Part shown: in pieces, positions 42,577 to 51,793 of the stretch
Position numbering within the stretch: the stretch's first letter is position 1
Layout: each line of letters begins with the position of its first letter
Source of the DNA: Bradyrhizobium sp. sGM-13
GTDB lineage: Bacteria > Pseudomonadota > Alphaproteobacteria > Rhizobiales > Xanthobacteraceae
Assembly: GCF_018398875.1 (NCBI RefSeq)
Contig: NZ_JAGWDK010000020.1
Span: 1-64,000 of the forward strand
Direction of reading: 5' to 3'
DNA length: 64,000 bases
Made by a program: the position numbers and the translations under genes
The notes under the pieces: model-generated
The model's database searches: none
What the model was told of the DNA's origin: nothing
What the model saw: the letters and a program-made list of their open reading frames with translations, nothing else

Positions 42577-43791
42577 TTACGAAAACGCCTGAATCCCCGT
42601 GATTGCCCGGCCCAGGATCAGGGCGTGGACGTCGTGGGTGCCTTCATAGGTGTTCACGGTTTCCAGGTTCGCGGTATGGCGCATCACGTGGTACTCGATC
42701 TGGATGCCATTGCCGCCGTGCATGTCACGCGAGACGCGGGCGATGTCGAGCGCCTTGCCGCAATTGTTGCGCTTGACGATCGAGATCATTTCCGGCGCCA
42801 TCTTGCCCTCGTCCATCAGGCGACCGACCCGCAATGAGGCCTGAAGGCCGAGCGCAATCTCGGTTTCCATGTCGGCGAGCTTCTTCTGCACGAGCTGCGT
42901 TGCCGCTAGCGGCCGGTTGAACTGCTTGCGGTCGAGCGTGTATTGGCGCGCGCGGTGCATGCAGTCTTCCGCCGCACCCATTGCGCCCCAGGAGATGCCG
43001 TAGCGGGCGCGGTTGAGGCAGCCGAACGGTCCCTTCAGGCCCGATACGTTGGGCAGCAGCGCACTCTCCGGCACCACCACGCCGTCCATCACGATCTCAC
43101 CGGTGATCGAGGCGCGTAGGGACAGCTTGCCGCCGATCTTCGGCGCCGACAGGCCCTTCATGCCCTTCTCGAGAATGAAGCCGCGGATCTGGTTGTCATG
43201 CGCGGCCGACTTGGCCCAGACGACGAAGACGTCGGCGATCGGGGCGTTGGAAATCCACATCTTGCTGCCGCTGATGCGATAGCCGTCCGACACCTTCTCG
43301 GCGCGGGTCTTCATGCCGCCGGGATCGGAGCCGGCATCCGGCTCGGTCAGGCCGAAGCAGCCGACCCACTCGCCGGTGGCAAGCTTCGGCAGGTATTTCT
43401 TGCGCTGGTTCTCTTCGCCATAGGCGTAGATCGGGTACATCACCAGCGACGACTGCACCGAGTTCATCGAGCGATAGCCGGAATCGACCCGCTCGATCTC
43501 GCGCGCCACCAGGCCATAGGCGACGTAGCTCGCGTTCGCGCAGCCATATTCTTCCGGCAGCGTGACACCGATCAGGCCGAGCTCGCCCATCTCGTTGAAG
43601 ATCTCGCGGTCGGTCTTCTCTTCCAGATATGCATTGATGACGCGCGGCAACAGCTTGTCCTGCGCATAGGCACGCGCGGTGTCGCGGATCATGCGTTCGT
43701 CTTCGGTGAGCTGGTCGTCGAGCAGGAACGGATCGTCCCACTGGAAGGAAGCCGCCTCCGGCTTGTCCTTGGCTTGAGGGCGCACGCTCAT
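42577..43791 (-). CDS. gcdH: Glutaryl-CoA dehydrogenase (404 aa)
   Basis: This acyl-CoA dehydrogenase also decarboxylates glutaryl-CoA to crotonyl-CoA in lysine, tryptophan and benzoate breakdown. GCFGLTEPDAGSDPGGMKTRA (active-site and FAD region), KMWISNAPIADVFVVWAKS and the C-terminal NTYEGTHDVHALILGRAITG, with the catalytic glutamate, fit GcdH rather than the long DmdC-like protein at 845. Length is typical. Confidence 0.93.
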   Translation of the reverse strand: MSVRPQAKDKPEAASFQWDDPFLLDDQLTEDERMIRDTARAYAQDKLLPRVINAYLEEKTDREIFNEMGELGLIGVTLPEEYGCANASYVAYGLVAREIERVDSGYRSMNSVQSSLVMYPIYAYGEENQRKKYLPKLATGEWVGCFGLTEPDAGSDPGGMKTRAEKVSDGYRISGSKMWISNAPIADVFVVWAKSAAHDNQIRGFILEKGMKGLSAPKIGGKLSLRASITGEIVMDGVVVPESALLPNVSGLKGPFGCLNRARYGISWGAMGAAEDCMHRARQYTLDRKQFNRPLAATQLVQKKLADMETEIALGLQASLRVGRLMDEGKMAPEMISIVKRNNCGKALDIARVSRDMHGGNGIQIEYHVMRHTANLETVNTYEGTHDVHALILGRAITGIQAFS

Positions 43792-43887
43792 GAAAATCCC
43801 TTTCGCATCACTGTCCTCATGGAAATTGTCAACAAATTAATGCGCTATCGGCAGAAGCGCAAATGGATTGGGTGACGTCTCTCACCT

Positions 43888-43984
43888 GTCATTCCGGGAT
43901 GCGCGAAGCGCAGACCCGGAATCTCGAGATTCTCAGGGAGCAAGGGCGCCCCATAGTTCGCGCTATCGCGCGCCCCGGAATAAC
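43888..43984. repeat. Palindromic repeat, family B, copy 3
   Basis: It carries GTCATTCCGGG and a slightly changed CCCCGGAATAAC end, with the central GGAATCTCGAGATTCTC. The right end overlaps the stop region of ribB. Confidence 0.88.
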
Positions 43985-43986
43985 GA

Positions 43987-45060
43987 CTACTCCAACTTTT
44001 CGTTGGAAACGATCTCGATGCCGAAACCGGATAATCCCTTGTAGTCGTGCACCGACGAGGTGAGATTGACGATCGAGGTGATGCCGAGATCGCGCAGGAT
44101 CTGGGCACCAACGCCGACTTCGCGCCATTGCCGGTGCCGGTCCGCCTCTGCTGTTTTCTGTTCGCCGACCGGCTCGACGGGAACTCCGGCCGCGCCGTCG
44201 CGCAAGTAAACCAGCACGCCGCGGCCGGCCTTCTTGAAATGGTCCAGCACGATCTGCATCCGCGCCTGGCCGGTGAAGAGATCCTTGACGATATTGGGCT
44301 TGTGCAAGCGTGTCAGCACGTTCTTGCCGTCGCCGATGCCGTTATAGACGAAGGCAGCATGCGCGATCTCATCGAAGGGCGAGCGATAGGCATAGCCCTG
44401 CAGCGGACCGATCGGGCTGTCGGTGGTAAACGTTGCGACCCGCTCGATCAACTTTTCGCGCGCCTGACGGTAGGCGATCATGTCAGCGATTGTGACGTGC
44501 TTGAGCTTGTGAGCGGCGGCGAATTTCGTCACCTGCTCGCCCTTCATCACGGTGCCGTCGTCGTTCATCAATTCAGAGATGACGCCGACCGGCGGCAGGC
44601 CCGAAAGCTTGCAGAGATCGACCGCCGCTTCGGTATGGCCGGAGCGCAGCAGCACGCCACCGTCGCGGGCGATCAGCGGAAAGATGTGACCGGGCCGGGC
44701 AAAATCATTGGCGCCGGCGTTGGGATTGGCGAGCGCGCGGCAGCAGGAGGCGCGCTCCTCCGCCGAAATGCCGGTGCCGCCATCGGGCTTGTAGTCGATC
44801 GAGACGGTAAAAGCGGTGGTGTGATTGGACTCGTTATGCGCCACCATCGGATCGAGCCGCAGCCGCCTGGCGTCGTCGGTGGTGATCGGCGCGCAGACGA
44901 TGCCGGAGGTGTGGCGGATAATGAATGCCATCTTCTCCGCGGTGCAGAGCGAAGCCGCAACGATCAGATCGCCCTCGCCCTCGCGATCATCATCGTCGGT
45001 GACGACGACGAGTTCGCCTTTGGCAAAGGCTTGCAGAACTTCCTGGATGCTATCGGCCAT
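43987..45060 (-). CDS. ribB: 3,4-dihydroxy-2-butanone 4-phosphate synthase with degenerate RibA-like domain (357 aa)
   Basis: The N-terminal domain shows VVTDDDDREGEGDLIVAA, ICAPIT-like GIVCAPITTDDARRL and GHTEAAVDLCKLSG, the RibB active site that makes the four-carbon precursor of riboflavin from ribulose 5-phosphate. The C-terminal half has the GTP cyclohydrolase II fold, but its zinc cysteines are replaced (RLHKPNIVKDLFTGQARMQ), so only RibB activity is expected. No FMN riboswitch was seen upstream. Confidence 0.93.
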   Translation of the reverse strand: MADSIQEVLQAFAKGELVVVTDDDDREGEGDLIVAASLCTAEKMAFIIRHTSGIVCAPITTDDARRLRLDPMVAHNESNHTTAFTVSIDYKPDGGTGISAEERASCCRALANPNAGANDFARPGHIFPLIARDGGVLLRSGHTEAAVDLCKLSGLPPVGVISELMNDDGTVMKGEQVTKFAAAHKLKHVTIADMIAYRQAREKLIERVATFTTDSPIGPLQGYAYRSPFDEIAHAAFVYNGIGDGKNVLTRLHKPNIVKDLFTGQARMQIVLDHFKKAGRGVLVYLRDGAAGVPVEPVGEQKTAEADRHRQWREVGVGAQILRDLGITSIVNLTSSVHDYKGLSGFGIEIVSNEKLE

Positions 45061-45543
45061 TTCTCAAAATCTCGCCAAATCTAGCTAGCTTCAGCCAGTG
45101 CATTAGCCGGACTCCATTGCCGGCGCCAGCGTCAATACGCAGGGCAGAACCTCGCCGGCGGGCGCGAGGCGGCCATGCTGCGGCGGTGCTGAAGCGGGAT
45201 AAATTGTCGACGATTTCCGCCCGGTGGCATCGGCCGGTTTCGTCCCGATCAGGCGTAGATATGCCGCCTTGCCGGAGAAGTCAGCCCGCGGCGCCCGTCT
45301 TTTGCCGCTAGCATGCTGATTTTTGTTTAGATCGATTTGGCCGCAGACGCGCTTCAACTCTCCCGCTTGCGGGGTCGAGACGAGCGAAGCTCGCTCTTAG
45401 GTCGGCGCGAAGCGCCGGGTGGGGGCTCTTTCCACTCAGGCAGTGTCGCCCGCGGAGACACCCCCGCCCCAAACCCTCCCCCGCAAGCGGGAGAGGGAGC
45501 GCACCTTATTCGTGGTCGCAGTCAAACCTAATGTTGTCAGGCT
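45061..45543. other. Intergenic region with one palindromic repeat
   Basis: About 480 bases between the divergently spaced minus-strand genes. The first half has no gene or recognisable riboswitch; the second half is the family E repeat. Short plus-strand ORFs inside are noncoding. Confidence 0.5.
45360..45493. repeat. Palindromic intergenic repeat, family E
   Basis: CTCCCGCTTGCGGGG (45360-45374) is inverted as CCCCGCAAGCGGGAG (45479-45493), a perfect 15-base pair of arms. The interior has small hairpins such as GCGAAGCTCGC. Confidence 0.85.
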
Positions 45544-47271
45544 CTACGGCAGCACCTCGCGGCGCTCGCTGAGCAGCGCATCGGTCTCGGCGCGCTTGTC
45601 CTCCAGGAGCCCGGCCTGGGCGGCTTCGATCACCTTGTAGAGTTCGTGGGCGTCGCTGAGCCGCGTCACCGTCACGTAGTCGGCGCCGGCCTCGTAGAGG
45701 TCGTTGACGTTGGCCAGGATCTCCGCGGTGGCGACGATTTTGGCGGTCGGGTTGAGCGAGCGGACGTGCCGGACCAGCTTTTCGTTGTCGGCGCCCTTCA
45801 ACAACGAATCCGGGATGCTGAGGATGATCAGCTCGGCCTTGCCGACGCCGGCATGCACCAGCGTATCGACGTTGCTGATGTCGCCATACACCACGTGCAT
45901 GCCGCGGTCCGTCAAGGTCCTAAACACCAGCGGATTGAAGTCGATCACCGTGATCTGCTCCAGCGCCGCCGGATTGAGGCGCTCGATCTCGGCAACCAGG
46001 GCGCTGGCGGCGCGGAAGAACCCGAGAATGACAATCCGGCGCGCCTCCCCGTGCCCGCCCTCGTGCCCTCCGTCGGCCTCATGCTTGTGATCGAGATCGC
46101 GCAAGCCGATCCGCTTCAGCGGACCGATCAGGCCGCGCGTGACCTGGTCGCTGCGGCCCATGACGAAGGTGCTCAGGACCGCCAGCACCACGAAGGCGAA
46201 CGACGCCGCGCTCGACGTTTCCGGGCTGATATGGTGTGCCAGCACGCCGGTCTGGATCACGACCAGCGAGAATTCCGAAATCTGCGCCAGGTTGATCGCC
46301 GGCAACAGGCTCGCGCGCAGTCCCTGCTTCATCAGATAAAGCGGCGTGAACGTCGTCACCATGCGGCTGACGACGGTGAACGCCGCGATCGCGAGCGCCA
46401 GCCCGATCACCGACGCACCGGGGATCGGGATGGTCATGCCGAGCGAGACGAAGAACAGCGTGATGAAGAAGTCGCGCAGCGTCGTCACCTTGGCGGTGAC
46501 GTCGAGCGCATAGGGGAATGTCGACAGCGATACGCCAGCGACGAGCGAGCCCATCTCGCGTGACAGGTGCAGCCGCTCCGCGATCTCGCCGATCAGGAAA
46601 CACCAGGCCAATGCGCCGAGCAGGATCAGCTCGGGCCGGCGCGCGATCTGGTGGAACAGCCACGGCAGCACATAGCGGCTGAGCACCAGCGCGGTCGCTA
46701 CCAGCACGCCGACCCGGGCGATCGACAAGAGGATCACGCTCACTTGCAGATTGTCGAGGCTCGGCTGCACCGCCAGGAACAGGATCGCGAAGACGTCCTG
46801 CAGCACCAGCACACCGAGCGTAATCCGCCCGGGCAGCGTGTCGAGCTCGCGCTTCTCGTACAGCACCTTGACGATGATGACCGTGCTCGACAGCGCGCAG
46901 GCGATGCAGAGATAGAGCGCGTCGAAATGCCCGCTCCCCATCGACAGGCCGATCCCGATAAAGAACAATATTCCGAGCAGGACGCCGCCGACCAATTGCC
47001 CGCCCGCGGCAAACAGAATCACCTTGCCGGCGCGCACGATCTTCTTCAGGTCGATTTCCAGCCCGATCATGAATAACATGAAGATCAGGCCGAGCTCGGA
47101 GATGACGGTGATCGAATCCTGCGACTCGATCCACTTCATGCCGAATGGACCAATGACGAACCCGGCGATAAGGTAGGCCAAAATCAATGGCTGCCGAGAA
47201 AAATGTGCCAGCAGGCCGAGCCCCCAGGCGAACAGGATGCATAAGGTGATGTCGCGAATAAGCTCGTGCAT
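45544..47271 (-). CDS. CPA2 cation/proton antiporter with RCK domain (YbaL/KefB-like, 575 aa)
   Basis: Twelve or more hydrophobic helices fill residues 1-390 with the CPA2 pattern (ILAYLIAGFVIGPFG, GLIFMLFMIGLEIDLKK, VFAILFLAVQPSL). The C-terminal RCK/TrkA-N domain begins RRIVILGFFRAASALVAEIE and continues HVVYGDISNVDTLVHAGVGK, a nucleotide-binding Rossmann fold. It probably exchanges K+ or Na+ for protons. ATG 47271 starts MHELIRDITL; the frame upstream to 47322 looks noncoding. A DUF3124-like gene starts on the opposite strand 58 bases away. Confidence 0.88.
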   Translation of the reverse strand: MHELIRDITLCILFAWGLGLLAHFSRQPLILAYLIAGFVIGPFGMKWIESQDSITVISELGLIFMLFMIGLEIDLKKIVRAGKVILFAAGGQLVGGVLLGILFFIGIGLSMGSGHFDALYLCIACALSSTVIIVKVLYEKRELDTLPGRITLGVLVLQDVFAILFLAVQPSLDNLQVSVILLSIARVGVLVATALVLSRYVLPWLFHQIARRPELILLGALAWCFLIGEIAERLHLSREMGSLVAGVSLSTFPYALDVTAKVTTLRDFFITLFFVSLGMTIPIPGASVIGLALAIAAFTVVSRMVTTFTPLYLMKQGLRASLLPAINLAQISEFSLVVIQTGVLAHHISPETSSAASFAFVVLAVLSTFVMGRSDQVTRGLIGPLKRIGLRDLDHKHEADGGHEGGHGEARRIVILGFFRAASALVAEIERLNPAALEQITVIDFNPLVFRTLTDRGMHVVYGDISNVDTLVHAGVGKAELIILSIPDSLLKGADNEKLVRHVRSLNPTAKIVATAEILANVNDLYEAGADYVTVTRLSDAHELYKVIEAAQAGLLEDKRAETDALLSERREVLP

Positions 47272-47329
47272 GGTTCCGGATTTCCCCCTTTTGCAACCTA
47301 GAGGTCTCGGCGCAAGGGTCAAACAAGCA

Positions 47330-47731
47330 ATGTGTCACAGCCATAGAATGGGGGCTTTTCTCGCGATTCTGGCCGTGTTGTCGATCCCTTACGCCCTCAC
47401 CGCCAGCGCCCGGACCGCAGGCGGAATCGAACAGAATTTCGCAACCTCCCGCCCCCTGATCCCCGAGCGGATCGCCTATTTCGACACATCAGGCAAGATG
47501 GCGGGGAGCTACCTCAAGTCCCCGATTGCGTTAAAACCCCTCGCGACCGTAGAGGTCTTCATCGCCGCAAACGACGTGAGCGGCGAAACGAGAGCCAATT
47601 CCGTGGTCGACTGGGCGGCCACGGGCGAGATCGCCGAGCCCACGGTCGAGGCGCTGATGGTCGGCGGCCTCGGCGCCGTTCATCATGCGTTCATCAGACA
47701 GGCCGATCAGGATCGTCGGCAAGAAGGCTGA
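47330..47731 (+). CDS. Secreted DUF3124-like small protein (133 aa)
   Basis: An N-terminal signal-like segment (GAFLAILAVLSIPYALTASA) is followed by RIAYFDTSGKMAGSYLKSPI, then ALKPLATVEVFIAANDVSG, a strand pattern I associate with DUF3124. The usual N-terminal beta strands of that family appear to be missing between the signal and NFATSRPLIPERIAY. ATG 47330 is preferred to 47348 but neither has a strong ribosome binding site. Confidence 0.5.
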   Translation: MCHSHRMGAFLAILAVLSIPYALTASARTAGGIEQNFATSRPLIPERIAYFDTSGKMAGSYLKSPIALKPLATVEVFIAANDVSGETRANSVVDWAATGEIAEPTVEALMVGGLGAVHHAFIRQADQDRRQEG

Positions 47732-47797
47732 ACGACGACGAGATAGAGAGCCGACCTATTGGCCCTCTCAACAAGAAACAAGATGGAGTGAACATTC

Positions 47798-49039
47798 ATG
47801 TCTACCGCTTCCTTTGATTTTGCGTCCTTGCTGCCCGCCGGATTGCCGGCGCCGGCAGCGCGGTGGACCGGCCTTGCCAGATACAGCTTTGTCGGTGGCA
47901 ACAATGATCCCGAGCAGGTTCCGGTCGATGGCCTGATCGACGCCGTCAATACCGTACTCCGGCGCGAAGGCAAGACGCTCGCGACCTACGGCCTCGCCAG
48001 CGGCCCGCAGGGCTATCGCCCCTTGCGCGAATTCCTCAGCGCGAAACTCAAGCGCGACGCCGGCATTGCCTGCATTGCCGACGATATCATGATCGTCTCC
48101 GGTTCGCTGCAGGCGCTCGATCTCGTCAATCAAACCTTGCTGGCGCGCGGAGACACCGTACTGGTCGAGCAGGAGACCTATCAGGGCGCGCTGACCCGGC
48201 TGACGCGGCTCGGTGTCAAGGCGATCGGCATCCCTCTCGATGAGCAGGGCATGCGGATGGATGCGCTGGCGGCAGCCCTTGCCGACCACAAAAGCCGCGG
48301 CATCACGCCGAAATATATCTATACCATCCCGACCGTGCAGAATCCGACCGGCAGCATCCTGCCGGAGACGCGGCGCGCCGAGATGCTGAAGCTGTCGCAG
48401 CAATATGGCGTCCCGATTTTCGAGGACGATTGCTACGCCGATCTGATATGGAGCGGCGAGCGGCCGCCCGCGATCTACGCCATGAGCAAGCATGGCGGCG
48501 TCATCCACATCGGCTCGTTCTCGAAGTCGATCGCGCCGGCGCTGCGGGTCGGCTTCATCGTGGCACCCTGGGAGATGATGTCGCGGATGCTGGCGCTGAA
48601 GACCGACGCCGGAAGCGGCGCGCTGGAGCAGATGGTGCTGGCCGAGTATTGCGCGCCGCATTTTTCGACCCATGTGCCGAAGCTGACGCGCGGCCTGCGC
48701 GCCAAGCTCGACACGCTGATGGAAGCGCTCAGCGAGCAGTTCGGCACCTCGGCCGAATTCGAGGAGCCCGAGGGCGGCATCTTCCTGTGGGTGAAGCTGC
48801 CCGACAATGTCGACACGCTAAAACTCTATCAGGCCGCGCTTGTCGCCGGCGTCGCCATCAACCCGGGGCCTGAATGGTCGACCGACAAGGCCTATGCCGG
48901 CAGCCGGCTGCGGCTGTGCTTCGCCAGTCCCTCGCATGAACAGATCCGCGAAGGCGTCGCCGTGCTCGCCGAAGTCTGCCGCAAGGAGTTCGGCGTGCCG
49001 GCACGGATCGCGAATGTGGAGAAGCGGGCGCGGAGTTGA
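47798..49039 (+). CDS. PLP-dependent aminotransferase, 2-aminoadipate type (413 aa)
   Basis: Fold-type I aminotransferase with PTVQNPTGSILPETRRAEML (carboxylate-binding Asn), FEDDCYADLIWSGERPPAIY (PLP Asp and Tyr) and HIGSFSKSIAPALRVGF with the PLP-binding lysine. The overall pattern fits the group that includes 2-aminoadipate aminotransferases and catalytic domains of MocR regulators, but there is no DNA-binding domain here. A gene for a Bug receptor lies convergent downstream. Confidence 0.85.
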   Translation: MSTASFDFASLLPAGLPAPAARWTGLARYSFVGGNNDPEQVPVDGLIDAVNTVLRREGKTLATYGLASGPQGYRPLREFLSAKLKRDAGIACIADDIMIVSGSLQALDLVNQTLLARGDTVLVEQETYQGALTRLTRLGVKAIGIPLDEQGMRMDALAAALADHKSRGITPKYIYTIPTVQNPTGSILPETRRAEMLKLSQQYGVPIFEDDCYADLIWSGERPPAIYAMSKHGGVIHIGSFSKSIAPALRVGFIVAPWEMMSRMLALKTDAGSGALEQMVLAEYCAPHFSTHVPKLTRGLRAKLDTLMEALSEQFGTSAEFEEPEGGIFLWVKLPDNVDTLKLYQAALVAGVAINPGPEWSTDKAYAGSRLRLCFASPSHEQIREGVAVLAEVCRKEFGVPARIANVEKRARS

Positions 49040-49054
49040 GCCGGGTCCGCTGTC

Positions 49055-50053
49055 CTATTCAGCCTTGATCCCGGCCTCGGTGATCAGCTTGCCCCGTTTC
49101 ACGCTTTCGCTCTGGATGAATTTTGCAAAAGCCTCGGGCGAGGTGGGCGCGGGTTCGGCGCCGAGAGCGCGGATTTTCTCGATCGCCGCGGGGTCGCTCA
49201 ACGCCTTCACGAAGGCGGCATTCAGCGTTTTGATTACGTCGGGCGGCGTGCCGGCGGGCGCGACGATGCCGAACCAGCCGACGGATTCGAATCCGGAGAG
49301 GCCCTGCTCCGCCAGCGTCGGAACATCGGGCAGGAAGGCCACGCGTTTCGCGGCAGAGACTCCGAGCGCCTTCAACTTGCCGTCGCCGATCAACTGCTTG
49401 GATGCAGGGATATCCAGCACGGCCAGCGGGACGTGGCCGGCAAGAACATCCGTCGTCGCCGGCGCGGTGCCGCGATAGGCGATCAACTGAATTCCGACAC
49501 CGGCCTTCTGGTTGAACAAGGCCGAGGTCAGGTGCATCGCCGTGCCGTTGCCGCCATGGCCGATCGACAGACCCGCCGCTTGAGCCTTGGTCTTGTCCTT
49601 GGCCTTGGCAATGACATCGGCGACAGAGGCAATGGCCGATTGTTGCGAAGACACCAGCACGAACGGGATTTCCGCCAGCAAGGTGACCGGCGCCAGATCC
49701 TTGATCGGATCGAACGCCATCGCCGCGCGGTTGAGATGGGGGTTGACGGTCAGCACGCCGGCTGCGGCCACGCCGAGCGTGTAGCCATCAGGCGCTGCCT
49801 GCGCCACCGCGCCGATCCCGATATTGCCGCCCGCGCCCGCCCTGTTCTCGATGACGATGGGCTGACGCAGCGTTTCCGATAATAACGGCTGCAGGGCGCG
49901 GATGACGATATCGGCGCTGCCGCCAGGCGGAAACGTCACGATGATCTTGATGGGTTGATCGGGATATGCGTTTGCTGCTTCAATCGCCGACAGCGACAGC
50001 GACAAAGCAACAACAAGGGCGCGGATCATGCCTTGCCGGATCGACGGAAACAT
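49055..50053 (-). CDS. Bug-family periplasmic solute receptor (TctC-like, 332 aa)
   Basis: A signal peptide (RALVVALSLSLSAIEAANA) is followed by PIKIIVTFPPGGSADIVIRA and VIENRAGAGGNIGIGAVAQA, hallmark segments of Bug receptors that bind carboxylates for tripartite tricarboxylate transporters. The membrane subunits are not adjacent. ATG 50053 has GGGGGA upstream; the longer frame is rejected. It is divergent from the flavin monooxygenase gene, 80 bases apart, so both may share regulation. Confidence 0.88.
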   Translation of the reverse strand: MFPSIRQGMIRALVVALSLSLSAIEAANAYPDQPIKIIVTFPPGGSADIVIRALQPLLSETLRQPIVIENRAGAGGNIGIGAVAQAAPDGYTLGVAAAGVLTVNPHLNRAAMAFDPIKDLAPVTLLAEIPFVLVSSQQSAIASVADVIAKAKDKTKAQAAGLSIGHGGNGTAMHLTSALFNQKAGVGIQLIAYRGTAPATTDVLAGHVPLAVLDIPASKQLIGDGKLKALGVSAAKRVAFLPDVPTLAEQGLSGFESVGWFGIVAPAGTPPDVIKTLNAAFVKALSDPAAIEKIRALGAEPAPTSPEAFAKFIQSESVKRGKLITEAGIKAE

Positions 50054-50133
50054 TGAGGGTCCCCCGATGATCTCTGTGGCGCTCAGTAATGCATGATCGT
50101 CCCAACGCAGCAAGCGACAAGGCGGCAAGTGAC

Positions 50134-51786
50134 ATGGTGAAGACCAGCGTTCTCGTGGTCGGCGGCGGTCCGGTTGGTCTCACCTTGGCAATGGACCTCG
50201 CATCGCGGGGAATATCCGTCACTGTCGTGGAAACACGCGCCGCCGGCGAGCCGCCGAGCGTGAAATGCAACCACGTCTCGTCGCGCTCGATGGAGATTTT
50301 TCGCAGGCTCGGCCTAGCGCAGAAGCTCCGCGACGCCGGATTGCCGGCCGACTATCCGAACGATTGCTCTTACCGCACCGCGGCAACCGGCATCGAGCTC
50401 TCGCGTATCCTCATTCCCTGCCGGCGCGATCGCTATACCGCCACCGGCGGGCCAGACACCGGTTGGCCGACGGCCGAGCCGCCGCACCGCATCAATCAGA
50501 TCTATATGGAACCCGTGCTGTTCGCCCACGCCGCCGCCATCGACGGGCTGCAGATTCTGAACCGCACCGCATTCGAGGATTTCAGCGAAGTCGATGAGGG
50601 CATCGTTGCAACCGTCCGCAACCTCGATACCGGAGCCGCCCTTCAGATTCACGCCGATTTCATCGTTGGCTGCGACGGGGCGCGGTCGCTGGTTCGCAAG
50701 GCGATCGACGTCAACCTGCAGGGAACGCCGATCATCCAGCGCGTGCAGTCGACCTACATCCGCGCGCCCGCCCTGCTCGGCCTGATGGATCGGCCCGCCT
50801 GGATGACGCTGTCGCTCAATCCGCGGCGCTGTGGCACGGTTGTCACGATCGACGGCCGCGAGAAGTGGCTGATCCACAATCACCTCAATCGCGAGGATGA
50901 GACTTTCGAATCCGTCGATCGCGATGCTTCGATCCGCGCCATCCTCGGCGTCGGCGCCGATTTCGAATACGAGATTCTGAGCAAGGAGGACTGGGTCGGC
51001 CGCCGCCTCGTCGCCGACCGGTTTCGCAAGGGCCGCGCGTTCATCTGTGGCGATGCCGCCCATCTGTGGATGCCCTACGCCGGGTACGGCATGAATGCCG
51101 GGATCGCGGACGCGACCAACCTCGCCTGGCTGCTCGCCGCCTATCTGCAGGGATGGGCCGACGTCGCCATCCTCGATGCCTATGAGGCCGAGCGCCTGCC
51201 CATCACCGAACAAGTGTCGCGCTTTGCGATGGAGATGGCAGGCAAGGTCTTGAGCCAGCGCCGCACTGTCCCTGATGAAATCGAGCAGCCGGGGCCGGAG
51301 GGCGATGCTGTCCGCAAGCAGGTCGGGCAAGCGGCTTATGACCTGAACGTGCAGCAATATTGCTGTGCCGGCCTCAACTTCGGGTATTTCTACGATCGCT
51401 CGCCGATCATCGCCTATGACGGCGCCGAGCATCCGGGCTTTACGATGGCGGACTTCACGCCGTCCTCGATACCGGGCTGCCGGCTTCCGTTTACGAAATT
51501 GCCGGACGGGCGGGTGGTCTATGATGCGCTGGGGCCGGGCTACACGCTTTTGCGCTACGATCCGGGTGTTGTGGTTGCGCCCTTGGCCGATGCTATGCGC
51601 GCCAATGGCGTCCCGTTTGAAATCGTCGATGTACCCGGCGACCAAGCGCCGCCGCCCGGCGGCCACAAACTCATCCTTGCGCGCACCGACCAGCACGTCG
51701 CCTGGCGGGGCGATGCTATCCCCGATGATCCCGCGCCACTCGTCAACAAGTTGATCGGCCGAAGCCTCACCCCCAGCCCGGATTGA
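50134..51786 (+). CDS. FAD-dependent aromatic-ring monooxygenase (550 aa)
   Basis: VLVVGGGPVGLTLAMDLASRG is the dinucleotide-binding motif. FIVGCDGARSLVRKAI is the second conserved DG motif and FICGDAAHLWMPYAGYGMNAGIADATN (split by position near residue 305) is the GD motif, all typical of class A flavin monooxygenases such as MhpA/PheA. ATG 50134 starts right before the Rossmann strand; ATG 50089 would add 15 residues with no good ribosome binding site. It is seven bases ahead of a DMT transporter and likely cotranscribed. Confidence 0.86.
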   Translation: MVKTSVLVVGGGPVGLTLAMDLASRGISVTVVETRAAGEPPSVKCNHVSSRSMEIFRRLGLAQKLRDAGLPADYPNDCSYRTAATGIELSRILIPCRRDRYTATGGPDTGWPTAEPPHRINQIYMEPVLFAHAAAIDGLQILNRTAFEDFSEVDEGIVATVRNLDTGAALQIHADFIVGCDGARSLVRKAIDVNLQGTPIIQRVQSTYIRAPALLGLMDRPAWMTLSLNPRRCGTVVTIDGREKWLIHNHLNREDETFESVDRDASIRAILGVGADFEYEILSKEDWVGRRLVADRFRKGRAFICGDAAHLWMPYAGYGMNAGIADATNLAWLLAAYLQGWADVAILDAYEAERLPITEQVSRFAMEMAGKVLSQRRTVPDEIEQPGPEGDAVRKQVGQAAYDLNVQQYCCAGLNFGYFYDRSPIIAYDGAEHPGFTMADFTPSSIPGCRLPFTKLPDGRVVYDALGPGYTLLRYDPGVVVAPLADAMRANGVPFEIVDVPGDQAPPPGGHKLILARTDQHVAWRGDAIPDDPAPLVNKLIGRSLTPSPD

Positions 51787-51793
51787 TTCCCTG

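Noticed and set aside
45061..45300. FMN riboswitch upstream of ribB
   Set aside because: The conserved FMN-aptamer blocks were not found on the minus strand upstream of the start.
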